Source of the DNA: a virus
Strand: one strand, 5' to 3'
Virus record (IMG/VR): IMGVR_UViG_3300037247_000633
Span: 1 to 26,295 of that record
Length of the DNA: 26,295 nt
Positions 1 to 7,200 of this stretch are shown here, piece by piece (the stretch's first letter is position 1; every line of letters begins with the position of its first letter). The notes beneath the pieces were generated by a model. It did no database searches. It was given only the letters and a program-made list of their open reading frames with translations, and was not told where the DNA came from. The position numbers and the translations under genes were made by a program.

Positions 1-170
1 TCTTCGACCGGGAGGTCGGCGCGGTTCAGGTCCATGTCCGCACGTCAGCGGGCGTTGTGAAGGCCTGGGACGGCGGAGACGGCTTCAACGACACCGAGGT
101 CACGCTCGACAACGCTGGGGCCGTCGACTGGGTGGCCACCGACCGAGTTACGCTCGACGCGGTTCGATAA
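1..170 (+). CDS. 3' end of an unidentified phage protein (partial)
   Basis: An open frame enters from the left edge (first full codon at base 3) and ends at TAA 168-170, giving the last 55 residues. The fragment alternates hydrophobic and polar residues (for example VGAVQVHVRTSAGVV) and ends TLDAVR, as expected of a beta-rich domain; no catalytic motif is visible. It lies just upstream of head-completion genes, where capsid, decoration or other virion proteins are usual, so a head structural protein is the best guess from position alone. I do not recognise the family. The missing 5' part would decide it. Confidence 0.55.
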   Translation, partial: FDREVGAVQVHVRTSAGVVKAWDGGDGFNDTEVTLDNAGAVDWVATDRVTLDAVR

Positions 171-262
171 GGCTCGATCTAGGGGGGTGGAGTCTGGGTG
201 TCAGGCCTGCTATATTGCGGGCCTGATGTCCGTTTAACCCAACTAAAAGAGGAGGAGACGCG
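171..262 (+). promoter_or_regulatory. Intergenic gap with hairpin and promoter-like hexamers
   Basis: This 92-base gap holds an inverted repeat, TCAGGCCTGC (201-210), loop TATATT, GCGGGCCTGA (217-226): ten pairs with one G-U wobble. No run of T follows, so it is a poor intrinsic terminator. The loop TATATT (211-216) is preceded by TGC, making an extended -10-like TGCTATATT, and TGGAGT lies 17 bases upstream (188-193). Either a processing or attenuation hairpin or a promoter for the genes from 263 onward is possible. A strong Shine-Dalgarno sequence AGGAGG (250-255) serves the next gene. Confidence 0.4.
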
Positions 263-709
263 ATGGGCATGGTGAAACTGGAACTGGCACACGCCAAGAA
301 TTACACGCTGGTGATCCCCGCGGGGCACAGGAAGGGTGTGGCCCAGTCATTCCACGATGGTAAGGAATACATGGTCGACGATGCGACCGCCGAAGTTCTC
401 CTCGCCAAAATCGACCCCTTGGGCAATGATGTATTCAGGATCGTGATGGACGAGCCTGAGGAGCCCGATGAGGAAGAGGAGGTGGTGTCCCTGGTCGAGA
501 AAAAGATGGTCGAGGCCAAGCATCGAAAAGAGGCGAAGGCCAGGAAGACAAAGGCCAGGAAAAAGGGCAAAGGCAGGACCCTGGACGTTGAGAAGATGCA
601 GATCACCTCGAAGCCCAGCAAGCGAAAGAAGAAAAAGCCTGCAGCCGAGGGAGTCGACCCTGAAGATGAAGTTGGTGGGGACCTCCCGTCTGAATTGATC
701 GAAGTATGA
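263..709 (+). CDS. Small charged head-region protein with acidic-basic-acidic tail
   Basis: A 148-residue protein of unknown function. ATG 263 is chosen over ATG 269 because AGGAGG lies 7 bases upstream. Residues 1-62 look like a compact beta-containing domain (KLELAHAKNYTLVIPAG, then HDGKEYMVDD). After it come an acidic run (63-73, EEPDEEEE), a long Lys/Arg-rich stretch (about 80-125, nearly half basic, ending KRKKKK) and an acidic end (131-147). The tail is low complexity and probably disordered. Its place between the partial gene and the connector candidate suggests a virion or assembly role, perhaps binding DNA or the capsid interior; that is inference. A shorter protein at 2550 has a similar plan of small domain plus Lys-rich tail. 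Confidence 0.8.
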   Translation: MGMVKLELAHAKNYTLVIPAGHRKGVAQSFHDGKEYMVDDATAEVLLAKIDPLGNDVFRIVMDEPEEPDEEEEVVSLVEKKMVEAKHRKEAKARKTKARKKGKGRTLDVEKMQITSKPSKRKKKKPAAEGVDPEDEVGGDLPSELIEV

Positions 710-727
710 CCTGAGGGGGTTCTGTAG

Positions 728-1480
728 ATGGCGAAGCTCGCCAGTGTCGAAGATTTGAGGCGACGGGGTGGGTTTAAGTCTGTTGACGACCTCCTCCTGA
801 CGCTGGCCTCCTACCTGGAGGCCGCTACCTTTCACCTGGCAGAGGCCCTGCGCATCGACACGTTCGACCGAACTGTCGACAACGCCGACATATTCTACAT
901 CGACTCCAATGAGGAGCCGTTCATAACGGGCGGCGGCGCTGGTCTGCGCAGTCACGGGCACGAGCACCACACCACGCACCATCACTCTGATGCCCATGGA
1001 TTCCCCAAGCTGTACCTGCGCAATGCGTTCGTGGACAATGACCAGACGAACTTCCCGGTGCTCATCGAGCGGGCGCTGAACCACGAGGACTTCTCGGGGA
1101 CCCAGCCGCTGCAGACCATCGAGGTGCCCCAGGTGGCGATCAATTTCGAGAAGGCCATCCTGACGATCACCGACTCCGACACCCTAATCTCGAAGCTGTT
1201 TATCGGGCCCCACGTGGATCGTGAGTTCCTACGTGTGAGCTATACGTCAGGGTTCACGACCAAGAACGAGGGGGGCGGCTTTGGCAAGATATACAAAGGC
1301 GTGCCAGGCTGGCTTGAGGAGGCTTCGATACTCACGGCGCTCAAGCTGTTCGGGACGATTGGCAAGTGTTCCTCAGAGGATGCGGCCAGGTGTCTGGCGC
1401 TCTCCCTGATGCTGCCACAGTTCCTCGACAAGCATATCCGATTCGTGCCGAACGCCAGGAAGCCGATCAACTACCCATGA
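728..1480 (+). CDS. Probable head-tail connector (adaptor) protein with His cluster
   Basis: A 250-residue protein with GAGGGGG upstream of ATG 728. The C-terminal half carries VSYTSGF, then KGVPGWLEEASILTAL and a helical end. This resembles the pattern of HK97 gp6-like and related connectors, where a beta strand with 'Y-x-GG/SGF' precedes a 'VP-x-x-L-x-x-A' helix. Position agrees: it sits between head genes and the PF05069-type morphogenesis gene. Such proteins form a dodecameric ring under the portal. Unusual for the family is a His-rich segment at residues 76-90 with eight histidines in fifteen residues (HGHEHHTTHHH), a possible metal site or flexible loop. A different neck role cannot be excluded from sequence alone. 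Confidence 0.62.
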   Translation: MAKLASVEDLRRRGGFKSVDDLLLTLASYLEAATFHLAEALRIDTFDRTVDNADIFYIDSNEEPFITGGGAGLRSHGHEHHTTHHHSDAHGFPKLYLRNAFVDNDQTNFPVLIERALNHEDFSGTQPLQTIEVPQVAINFEKAILTITDSDTLISKLFIGPHVDREFLRVSYTSGFTTKNEGGGFGKIYKGVPGWLEEASILTALKLFGTIGKCSSEDAARCLALSLMLPQFLDKHIRFVPNARKPINYP

Positions 1481-1498
1481 TAAAGACAGGGGGATAGC

Positions 1499-1984
1499 AT
1501 GGCCGAGTTTCTCGGGGCCGAGATTAAAGGGGGCCAGGCCCTCAGCGTGTTTTTCAGTCGGCTGAGTGATCAGCTCAGCAGTGAACGGGTGCTGGATGCG
1601 GTAGGGGCCCTGCTGCTCGATAGGCATAGGAAGCGGTTCCTGGATGAGGTGAATCCGGATGGAGTGCCCTGGGAGCCGAGCATCGCTGGCTTTTTACGTA
1701 GGGGAGAGGGCGACACCGGCACCCTGTTTGCCACTGGGTCTCTATTCAACAGTATTGATCTGTTTAGGAAGTCTGCGAACGTCAGATCCATCGGCGTGAA
1801 CCCGTCGACCAGAAATAGGGAGACCGGTGAGCCGGTGGAGAATTATGCTCTGATACACCAGCTCGGCCTGGAAGGCCAGCCGAAGCGTGAGTTCCTGGGG
1901 TTCGGGGGAGATGACGGGGCGGCTGTGGAGGCCGTGATGCTGTCACTATTCAAGCGAGCTGCTAGAGCCGCGAGGACGAGGTAA
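1499..1984 (+). CDS. Phage virion morphogenesis / tail completion protein (Phage_tail_S, Mu gpG-like)
   Basis: A 161-residue protein, usual length for PF05069. Family hallmarks are visible in order: an N-terminal helix with RxRF (R45-F47), PDGVPW (53-58), TGSL (79-82, the usual 'tGrL' motif), YALIHQLG (116-123, the 'YA-x-I-H-Q-x-G' motif) and PKREFLGF (128-135, the 'iPaRpFLGl' motif). Family members act in head-tail joining or tail completion. Start ATG 1499 follows AGGGGGAT. The stop is immediately followed by the next start, so the two genes are probably translationally coupled. The C-terminus ends in a basic stretch (RAARAARTR). Confidence 0.85.
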   Translation: MAEFLGAEIKGGQALSVFFSRLSDQLSSERVLDAVGALLLDRHRKRFLDEVNPDGVPWEPSIAGFLRRGEGDTGTLFATGSLFNSIDLFRKSANVRSIGVNPSTRNRETGEPVENYALIHQLGLEGQPKREFLGFGGDDGAAVEAVMLSLFKRAARAARTR

Positions 1985-2485
1985 ATGGCTAACCCGGTTG
2001 ACAATGCGATCCAGGACCTGGTCACTAGGATCAACGCTCTGCCCGAGGTCCAGGATAAGACCCTTTATGTATTCACCCAGGAGAAGCTCCTGACTGACTT
2101 GGAGGGGGTGGAGTTCCCGGCCGTAGGGGTGATCTATAGCGGCATGGTCAAGGTCGGCGAGCAGAAGCAGGGGCGGACTCAGATGCTCTCGGCGGATGTG
2201 GTATTGACCATGGGTGACTTGTGTCAGACCACGTTCGGGGAGGCTGACGAAAAGCCCGCGGCCACAGAGCTGCTGGACAAGATCCGCAACCAGATCATCG
2301 CTGAGTGCTCACCCGCGCCTGGGGGGCATAAATGGTGGTTTCAGTTCGAGGTCCCTGCGTATTTGACGATTACCCGGACGACGAGCACGGACACGGCCAA
2401 AGAGAAGGCCCAGATTCTCATGTACGTGCAGCGCTGGTCCACCCGTGTGATAGTGGGCATCGGGGCTGTAACGGCAACCACTTAG
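1985..2485 (+). CDS. Probable tail terminator protein
   Basis: A 166-residue protein whose ATG directly follows the previous TAA. It has an N-terminal helix (DNAIQDLVTRINALPEV), then alternating strands with FPAVGVIYSG (about residues 39-48), a central helix (ATELLDKIRNQIIAE) and a long C-terminal strand region. That order fits tail terminator proteins (lambda gpU / Mu gp37-type), which cap the tail tube and bind the neck. The gene lies between the morphogenesis protein and the tube gene, the normal position. No diagnostic short motif exists for this divergent family, so the call rests on position, length and predicted secondary structure. Confidence 0.6.
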   Translation: MANPVDNAIQDLVTRINALPEVQDKTLYVFTQEKLLTDLEGVEFPAVGVIYSGMVKVGEQKQGRTQMLSADVVLTMGDLCQTTFGEADEKPAATELLDKIRNQIIAECSPAPGGHKWWFQFEVPAYLTITRTTSTDTAKEKAQILMYVQRWSTRVIVGIGAVTATT

Positions 2486-2487
2486 CG

Positions 2488-2527
2488 GTCCACACGTGTG
2501 GACAAGCGGGCTAATTAGTTCTAGTTT
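2488..2527 (+). promoter_or_regulatory. Palindromic intergenic element, copy 1 (putative promoter/operator)
   Basis: A perfect 16-base palindrome GTCCACACGTGTGGAC (2488-2503) stands right after the tail terminator gene. A second copy occurs at 21200. Beyond the palindrome the two copies also share GGCTA, GTT and TAGT at fixed distances. TGGACA (2499-2504) and TAGTTT (2522-2527) are 17 bases apart, as -35 and -10 boxes would be, although TAGTTT is a poor sigma70 -10. The element precedes the small Lys-tailed gene and the tail tube gene, which must be expressed strongly. It could be a phage promoter with an overlapping operator. Confidence 0.5.
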
Positions 2528-2549
2528 CTAACCTTGGAGGATTGCTGAG

Positions 2550-2759
2550 ATGATCAAGGTAAGGCTCACCAGAGGCTGCACCGTCAGTGGGATAGTGCAC
2601 ACCCGCGGTACGGTCATCGAGGTGGAGAACTATATCGCCGAGAAGCTGGAAAAGAGAGGCCTCGGAGAGCCATTGATCAGTGGGCTGATACTTCCGAGAT
2701 CAGCTCGAAAAAAGAAGAGCAAGCCCAAAAAACGGTCGACCGAAGATAAGGGGGAATAG
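2550..2759 (+). CDS. Small protein with Lys-rich tail
   Basis: A 69-residue protein with TTGGAGGA upstream of ATG 2550. Residues 1-45 read as a small beta domain: IKVRLTRGC, then HTRGTVIEVENYIAEKLEKRG. This is the kind of short 'xxL-x-x-G-x-x-y-x-x-G-x-x-i-e-v' protein found among phage head and tail genes. Residues about 52-69 are Lys/Arg-rich (ARKKKSKPKKRS). Function is unknown. It is the first gene after palindromic element 1 and sits directly before the tail tube gene, so co-expression with the tube is likely. Codons for the basic tail include A_AAA_AAG (2708-2714), a canonical slippery heptamer, see findings. Confidence 0.72.
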   Translation: MIKVRLTRGCTVSGIVHTRGTVIEVENYIAEKLEKRGLGEPLISGLILPRSARKKKSKPKKRSTEDKGE

Positions 2760-2762
2760 AAC

Positions 2763-3536
2763 ATGGCAGGTCAAACATGCGTTGCAACGCAGTATTTCAG
2801 TGGTCAGGGCCCAGTGCTCCTGGCAACGCGCGATCCCAGTACAGGAGCCCCCGAGGGTTTTCTGCCCGTGGGGAACGTGTCGTCATTGGTCATCGCAATC
2901 GAGCGCGAGGAGTTTGAGCACAAAGAGTCCTGCACAGGGGCCCGTGCCATCGACCTCACGATCACCCAGGAGATTTCGGCGACTGTCACCATGGTGATGG
3001 AGTCGATCAACAGGGAAAACTTGGCGCTCGCATTGTTCGGCACCGAGGCAGCGATTACCGCTGGTGCGGTGGTCGCCGAGCAGCTCATCGCGCGCCACGA
3101 CAAGTTCGTGCCGCTGGCGCATATCAAGGTCAGCGCGATAGTCGTGGAGCCCAGTGGTGGTGGTGTGCCCTTTACCCTGGGCACCGACTACGAGGAGAAC
3201 CTGAAGTTCGGCACCATCTGTGTGCTGAGCACTGGCACGATCTTGGATCTTGCGGCCATCGAGGTGGATTACAGCTTCGCTGCCCAGGAAGAGATCCAGG
3301 CTATCACCTCCAGCACGCCGCCCGAGCGGGCGATGCGCTTCGAGGGGTTGAACACTGCCACAGACCCGAACAAGGAGCTGTTGGTCGACGTGTTCCGGTT
3401 CGCGGCTGCGCCGCTCGCCGAGCTTGCCCTGATCCTGGACGAGATCACGCAGATGAGCATCGAGGGTGATGCGCTGGTCGATCCGTTCAAGCCGACGACC
3501 GGCTCACAAATCTTCGAGGTCACGAAGGTCGTATAA
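2763..3536 (+). CDS. Major tail tube protein
   Basis: A 257-residue protein likely to form the hexameric tail tube. It begins MAGQTCVATQYFSGQGPVLL and continues with long beta-strand segments containing VGNVSSLVIAIEREEFEHKES (residues about 37-57), a pattern typical of tube proteins in which an 'evtl-x-x-e-x-e' strand follows 'lGnv'. The rest is beta-rich with one helix (ETVNRENLALALFG-like region near 80-95). Position supports the call: tail terminator before, terminator hairpin and chaperone pair after. AAGGGGGAA upstream of ATG 2763 is the ribosome site. Some siphophage tube proteins carry an extra domain; at 257 residues there is little room for one beyond the core. Confidence 0.75.
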   Translation: MAGQTCVATQYFSGQGPVLLATRDPSTGAPEGFLPVGNVSSLVIAIEREEFEHKESCTGARAIDLTITQEISATVTMVMESINRENLALALFGTEAAITAGAVVAEQLIARHDKFVPLAHIKVSAIVVEPSGGGVPFTLGTDYEENLKFGTICVLSTGTILDLAAIEVDYSFAAQEEIQAITSSTPPERAMRFEGLNTATDPNKELLVDVFRFAAAPLAELALILDEITQMSIEGDALVDPFKPTTGSQIFEVTKVV

Positions 3537-3557
3537 CGGACCTTGCTGGGACTGTAT

Positions 3558-3584
3558 GGGGGGCACCTGCCCCCCTGTTCCTTG
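3558..3584 (+). terminator. Intrinsic terminator-like hairpin after the tail tube gene
   Basis: Seven G-C pairs, GGGGGGC (3558-3564) and GCCCCCC (3569-3575), close a four-base loop ACCT. TGTTCCTTG follows, a T-rich but interrupted tail. It lies 22 bases after the tube gene's stop. Placement suggests it limits transcription past the abundant tube message. Confidence 0.6.
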
Positions 3585-3598
3585 TACACGGTTTCCGC

Positions 3599-3657
3599 TT
3601 GTTCACGAATCCTGAACAGAGCAAGCTGCTGATAGGTAACACAAATCCATTGAACAA
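3599..3657 (+). promoter_or_regulatory. Inverted and direct TGAACA repeats before the chaperone gene
   Basis: TTGTTCA (3599-3605) faces TGAACA (3613-3618) across seven bases, and TGAACAA recurs at 3651-3657. Both TGAACA copies follow AATCC (3608-3612 and 3645-3649). The 142-base gap 3537-3678 contains no small gene. The repeats could be operator half-sites or an RNA hairpin (TTGTTCA/TGAACA with a seven-base loop). No convincing -10/-35 pair was found here. Confidence 0.35.
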
Positions 3658-3678
3658 ACTCTAAGCGAGGAGGCAGAG

Positions 3679-4116
3679 ATGGGAATACTGAGTGAAGTGG
3701 CGGTCGCCACTGACACGGTTATCCTCAACAAGAACGGGGACAAAGGGGAAGTCAGAGGGCTGTCGTTGACCGACATCGGTCACCTGATGAAGGATCATCT
3801 GAAGGAAGTCAGCCAGCTATTTGAGGGGCGGATCAAGATCGAAGAGGTCGCTATCCAGTGGCCGGTGTTCGCGGCCAGGATCATAGCCATAGCCATGGAT
3901 GACCCAGACGCCTGGGAGAATGCCGCGAAGCTGAATGCCACGACACAGATCGACGCACTGATGAAGATCTGGGACCTTACGATCCTTGACGAGGACATTC
4001 TGGGAAAAGCGTACAGCCGTCTCACAAGCATCCTCAGCCGACAGGTCGTCCAGGCATCACCAGAATTGAAAAAGCCGACTGGCAAAGAGACTTCGTCGAG
4101 GCGGCCGAAGTCTTAA
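3679..4116 (+). CDS. Tail assembly chaperone, short form (lambda gpG-like)
   Basis: A 145-residue protein immediately upstream of the tape measure gene, with GAGGAGG before ATG 3679. The sequence has a beta start, VRGLSLTDIGHLMKDH (about residues 25-40), then a mostly helical body with SQLFEG and ending in a polar Lys/Ser tail (KKPTGKETSSRRPKS). The 'VRGLSL-x-D-I' plus 'LFE' pattern is known from chaperones of Gram-negative siphophages. The protein coats the tape measure and brings in tube subunits; it is not part of the mature virion in studied phages. A longer form is probably made by a -1 frameshift into the downstream frame ending at 4289. Confidence 0.78.
   Translation: MGILSEVAVATDTVILNKNGDKGEVRGLSLTDIGHLMKDHLKEVSQLFEGRIKIEEVAIQWPVFAARIIAIAMDDPDAWENAAKLNATTQIDALMKIWDLTILDEDILGKAYSRLTSILSRQVVQASPELKKPTGKETSSRRPKS
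4002..4008 (+). other. Candidate -1 slippery heptamer G_GGA_AAA
   Basis: In the chaperone frame the codons ctG GGA AAA give the canonical X_XXY_YYZ heptamer GGGAAAA, one base away from lambda's GGGAAAG. Slipping here would join 110 chaperone residues to 93 residues of the -1 frame. The -1 frame is open from 3990 to the stop at 4287-4289. No obvious strong downstream stem was seen. Confidence 0.5.
4068..4074 (+). other. Alternative -1 slippery site G_AAA_AAG
   Basis: Codons ttG AAA AAG lie near the end of the short chaperone. The A-site AAG can re-pair as AAA; the P-site match is weaker because the first base is G. Slipping here would give 132 + 71 residues, with the fusion reading KKADWQRDFVEAAE. 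CGAC (4076-4079) and GTCG (4095-4098) could form a weak stem downstream. The same heptamer occurs in frame in gene 263, so it is not sufficient alone. Confidence 0.4.
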
Positions 4117-4289
4117 TGGCCTCAGGTCACGGCGAGACCGTGATGAGGTGGCCACTGAAGCGGCTGATGATATTCTCCTGGCTTGCATCGAAGAGACGCA
4201 GGCGGGAGATGGTGGAAGATATGAACGCCTTCAGGCTTGCCATGCACGCCGATAAAAAACAATTCGCGAGGGCAGTAAAGGATGGTTGA
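4116..4289 (+). CDS. Tail assembly chaperone extension (lambda gpT-like)
   Basis: This frame overlaps the stop of the short chaperone (taATG) and the start of the tape measure by 8 bases. From ATG 4116 it gives 57 residues, but the same frame is open upstream to 3990. The part before the ATG also reads like protein (ADWQRDFVEAAEVL), so it is best read as the C-terminal part of a frameshift fusion of 203 residues. It is helical and basic (LASKRRRREMVEDMN, then HADKKQFARAVKDG). In lambda the T part recruits tube protein while the G part binds the tape measure. Independent initiation at 4116 is possible but no strong ribosome site is visible. Confidence 0.7.
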   Translation: MASGHGETVMRWPLKRLMIFSWLASKRRRREMVEDMNAFRLAMHADKKQFARAVKDG

Positions 4290-7200
4290 CGCCCGTCTTG
4301 AAGTATTGATCGTCGCCAAGGACCAGTTCCGGCGCGTTCTGCGTGGTATCAACGAGACCGTGAACCGGGTCCGGACAGGGGTCCGGGCGCTCAACAGAGA
4401 GCGCACGAATCGTCTTCAGACGGCATTCGTGACCCTGAGAAATCGTGCACGCCAGGTGGGAGCCGCAATCCAGGTCCTGGGGCAGAGGCTACGGGCTATA
4501 AATCGGGTTACGTTCGGCAGGGCAATAGCAGGTTTCAGGGCCCTGAGAGCGAGTATGAGAGGAGCCACGGCACAGGCGGGGGCTCTGAGGGGGGCCCTTG
4601 CCCCGTTCATAGGGGCCGCAGCGCTGATTCTAGGCATTATCTCGGCTACCCGGGTACTGGCGGGCTTTGGGCAGCAGATGGCGGCTGTACGGGCCATCAC
4701 AGGGGCCACAGAGCAACAGTTCGCACTGCTTGAGGAGGAGGCTCGCCGGTTGGGGGCCACCACTCGATTCACAGCGCAGCAGGCGGCTGATGGCCTGGAG
4801 TTCCTAGCCCGGGCTGGTTTCAGCGCCGAGGACGCCACGGAGGCCCTGGAAGGCACCCTGAACCTGGCCTCCGCGGGTATGCTAGATCTGGCATCTTCCG
4901 CCGACATCGTATCGAACGTCATCCAACAGTTTGGGCTTGATACTGATCAAACTAATCGCGTGGTGGATGTCCTGGCTACTACCGCGGCGAACTCCAACAC
5001 GAACGTACTCCAGCTCGGTGATGCCTTCAAGTTTGTAGGCCCCATTGCGAGGGCCTTGAATATCGACGTTGAGGACACCTCGGAGCTGTTGGGGTTGCTG
5101 GGTAATGCGGGCATCCAGGCGAGCAACGCTGGTGCCGGTCTTCGTCGGGCGTTTTTCGGTCTGATCAATACCACGCCTAAGGCCGAGAAGGCTCTGGCTG
5201 AGCTTGAGTTGACGACGGAGGACGTTCGGCTGACCGGCGAGAATACGGCCGATGTGTTCCGGCTGTTGGGTGAGCGGGGACTGACCGCGGCCCAGGCCGT
5301 GCAGATCTTCGGTATTCGTGGATCGACCGTGGCCTTGTCATTGGCCGAGGCAGCGAAGCAAGGTAACAGTCTGGCGGAGGCCATCGCAAACTCCGAGGGG
5401 GAGGCGAAGCGTATCTCCGAGGTTATCGAAGACACGCTCATAGGCGACTTCAGGCGGCTGATTTCGGCTTTCCAGGAGGTTATCCTGCAGGCGGGAGAAT
5501 CGGGGCTCACAGGCGGGCTGAGGACCCTCTTGAGGGGGTTGACGACAATCGTCCAGGCCCTAGATGGCACGGCTGAGACCGCTGACAAGGTGGGGGGTGC
5601 GTTTGGGGCTATCGCGAAGGCCGTGGCCGCTGTTATCACGATCTTCGAGACGTTGTCCGAGCTGGGGGTGGTAGAACGCATCCTTTCCCCGCTAGTAGCG
5701 GCTCTGGAGAACATTGCGGAGCTGATAGAGGGTATCGCGGCCAGGTTTAGAGAGCTTGGGGCTATACCCGCGGACACGGCGGATGCAGTGACAGCCGGTG
5801 TGGACATAATACGCAAGAAGTTTAAGGATCTTTCTGATCTGAGTGCTCTGGAGGCGTTTATCGCTGGCCAGAAGACCATCTTGCAAGGGTTTAACGTAGA
5901 GATTGTGGCATTACAAAAGAAGCTGGGTGAAGACCTCAGCAGAGAGGACAGAGCACAGACCTTGCGGAGGCTTCAGGCCTTACGGACTTCGCAGCAGAGA
6001 GAGGTGGGTATCATCGTCGGGGCGAATGTCCTGCGCAGGGAACTGATAGCGGCCGGGGGTGAGGAAGAGACCGCAGCTAGGAAAGTGGTCAACGATAAGT
6101 CTATAGCTGACATCACGGCAGACAATGAGGCCCGTCTAGCCTTGCTGGAGGAGCGGGTCAAACTTTCAGTAATAGAAACGGCGCGAGAAGTAGCCGCATT
6201 TAAGAATGCCGCGGCAGAGATTTCGGCGATTGACAAGCAAAGGGCAGCCGCTGGTCTCGCGCCGCTTCAGGATGGCTTGAGGGCCAGGCAGGATCTACTT
6301 GAGCGGGCGCTGGATGCTGAGATTGCAGCCCAGCGAGCGCAGATCGGTAGAATTGCGGAGATAGCAGAGCTGCGGGTAGCGGCGGCCCCCACTGAGGATG
6401 TCGAGGGGATCAGGACTGCTGCCGCCGCTGAGTTGATCAAGGCTGAGACAAAATTGAACGCCTTGATCAGTCAACAGGTAATACAATCGGCTGATTTTGG
6501 GGCTCAGACGGCAAAGGCGGCGACCGACCTGACTAGATTAGTCCAGGCTGCTACGAGGGTAGTGGCTGGGACCACAGTCGTCCAGGATTTTACTGCGATC
6601 CGGGAGCGGCTGGAGGCGGACTTCAACAAGACCATCAGGAACCTGACAGTCTCGGCCGACCAGGCCAAGATATTTGAGAAGGCTCTCGATGTGAGGGCTG
6701 CGGATGAGGCTATCAGGCAGGTTGAGGAAGCTGTCAGGGCGTCAAATGAGCGCCTGTCCAGGGACGAGGAACTTCTAGCGGCTCAGCGAGCAACGCGACA
6801 GATTACGCAGCGGGAATTTATCGACAGAACGGCAGAAGCCCAGGCGCGGTCATTCGAAGAGCAACTTGAATTTGTGAGGCAGCTTCAGGAGCTAGATCCT
6901 GGGTTATTTTCACAAGAGCAACTGGATCGGATCACTCTGTTAGAGGCTCGGATCATACAGCTCAGGGAGGTTATAACCCCAGAGATCGAGGCCCTTACGT
7001 CGGCATTCCAGCGAGCAGGTGAAGAGTTTTTTCAGGACCTTATCAGCGGGACTCTAACCGCGGAGGAGGCGTTCAAGAAGTTCGCGCAGAGTATTATTGC
7101 GCAGATCCAGAAGATCATCATCCAGCAGCTTGTGCTCAAGGCTGTCCAGGCTAGTTCTGGGGGCATCGGGGCCATAGGGGCGGCTATCACGGCCAGGGAT

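Noticed and set aside
2332-2514. 60-codon plus-strand frame inside the tail terminator gene
   Set aside because: It is out of frame with a well-placed gene and shows low-complexity His/Gly sequence without domain features.
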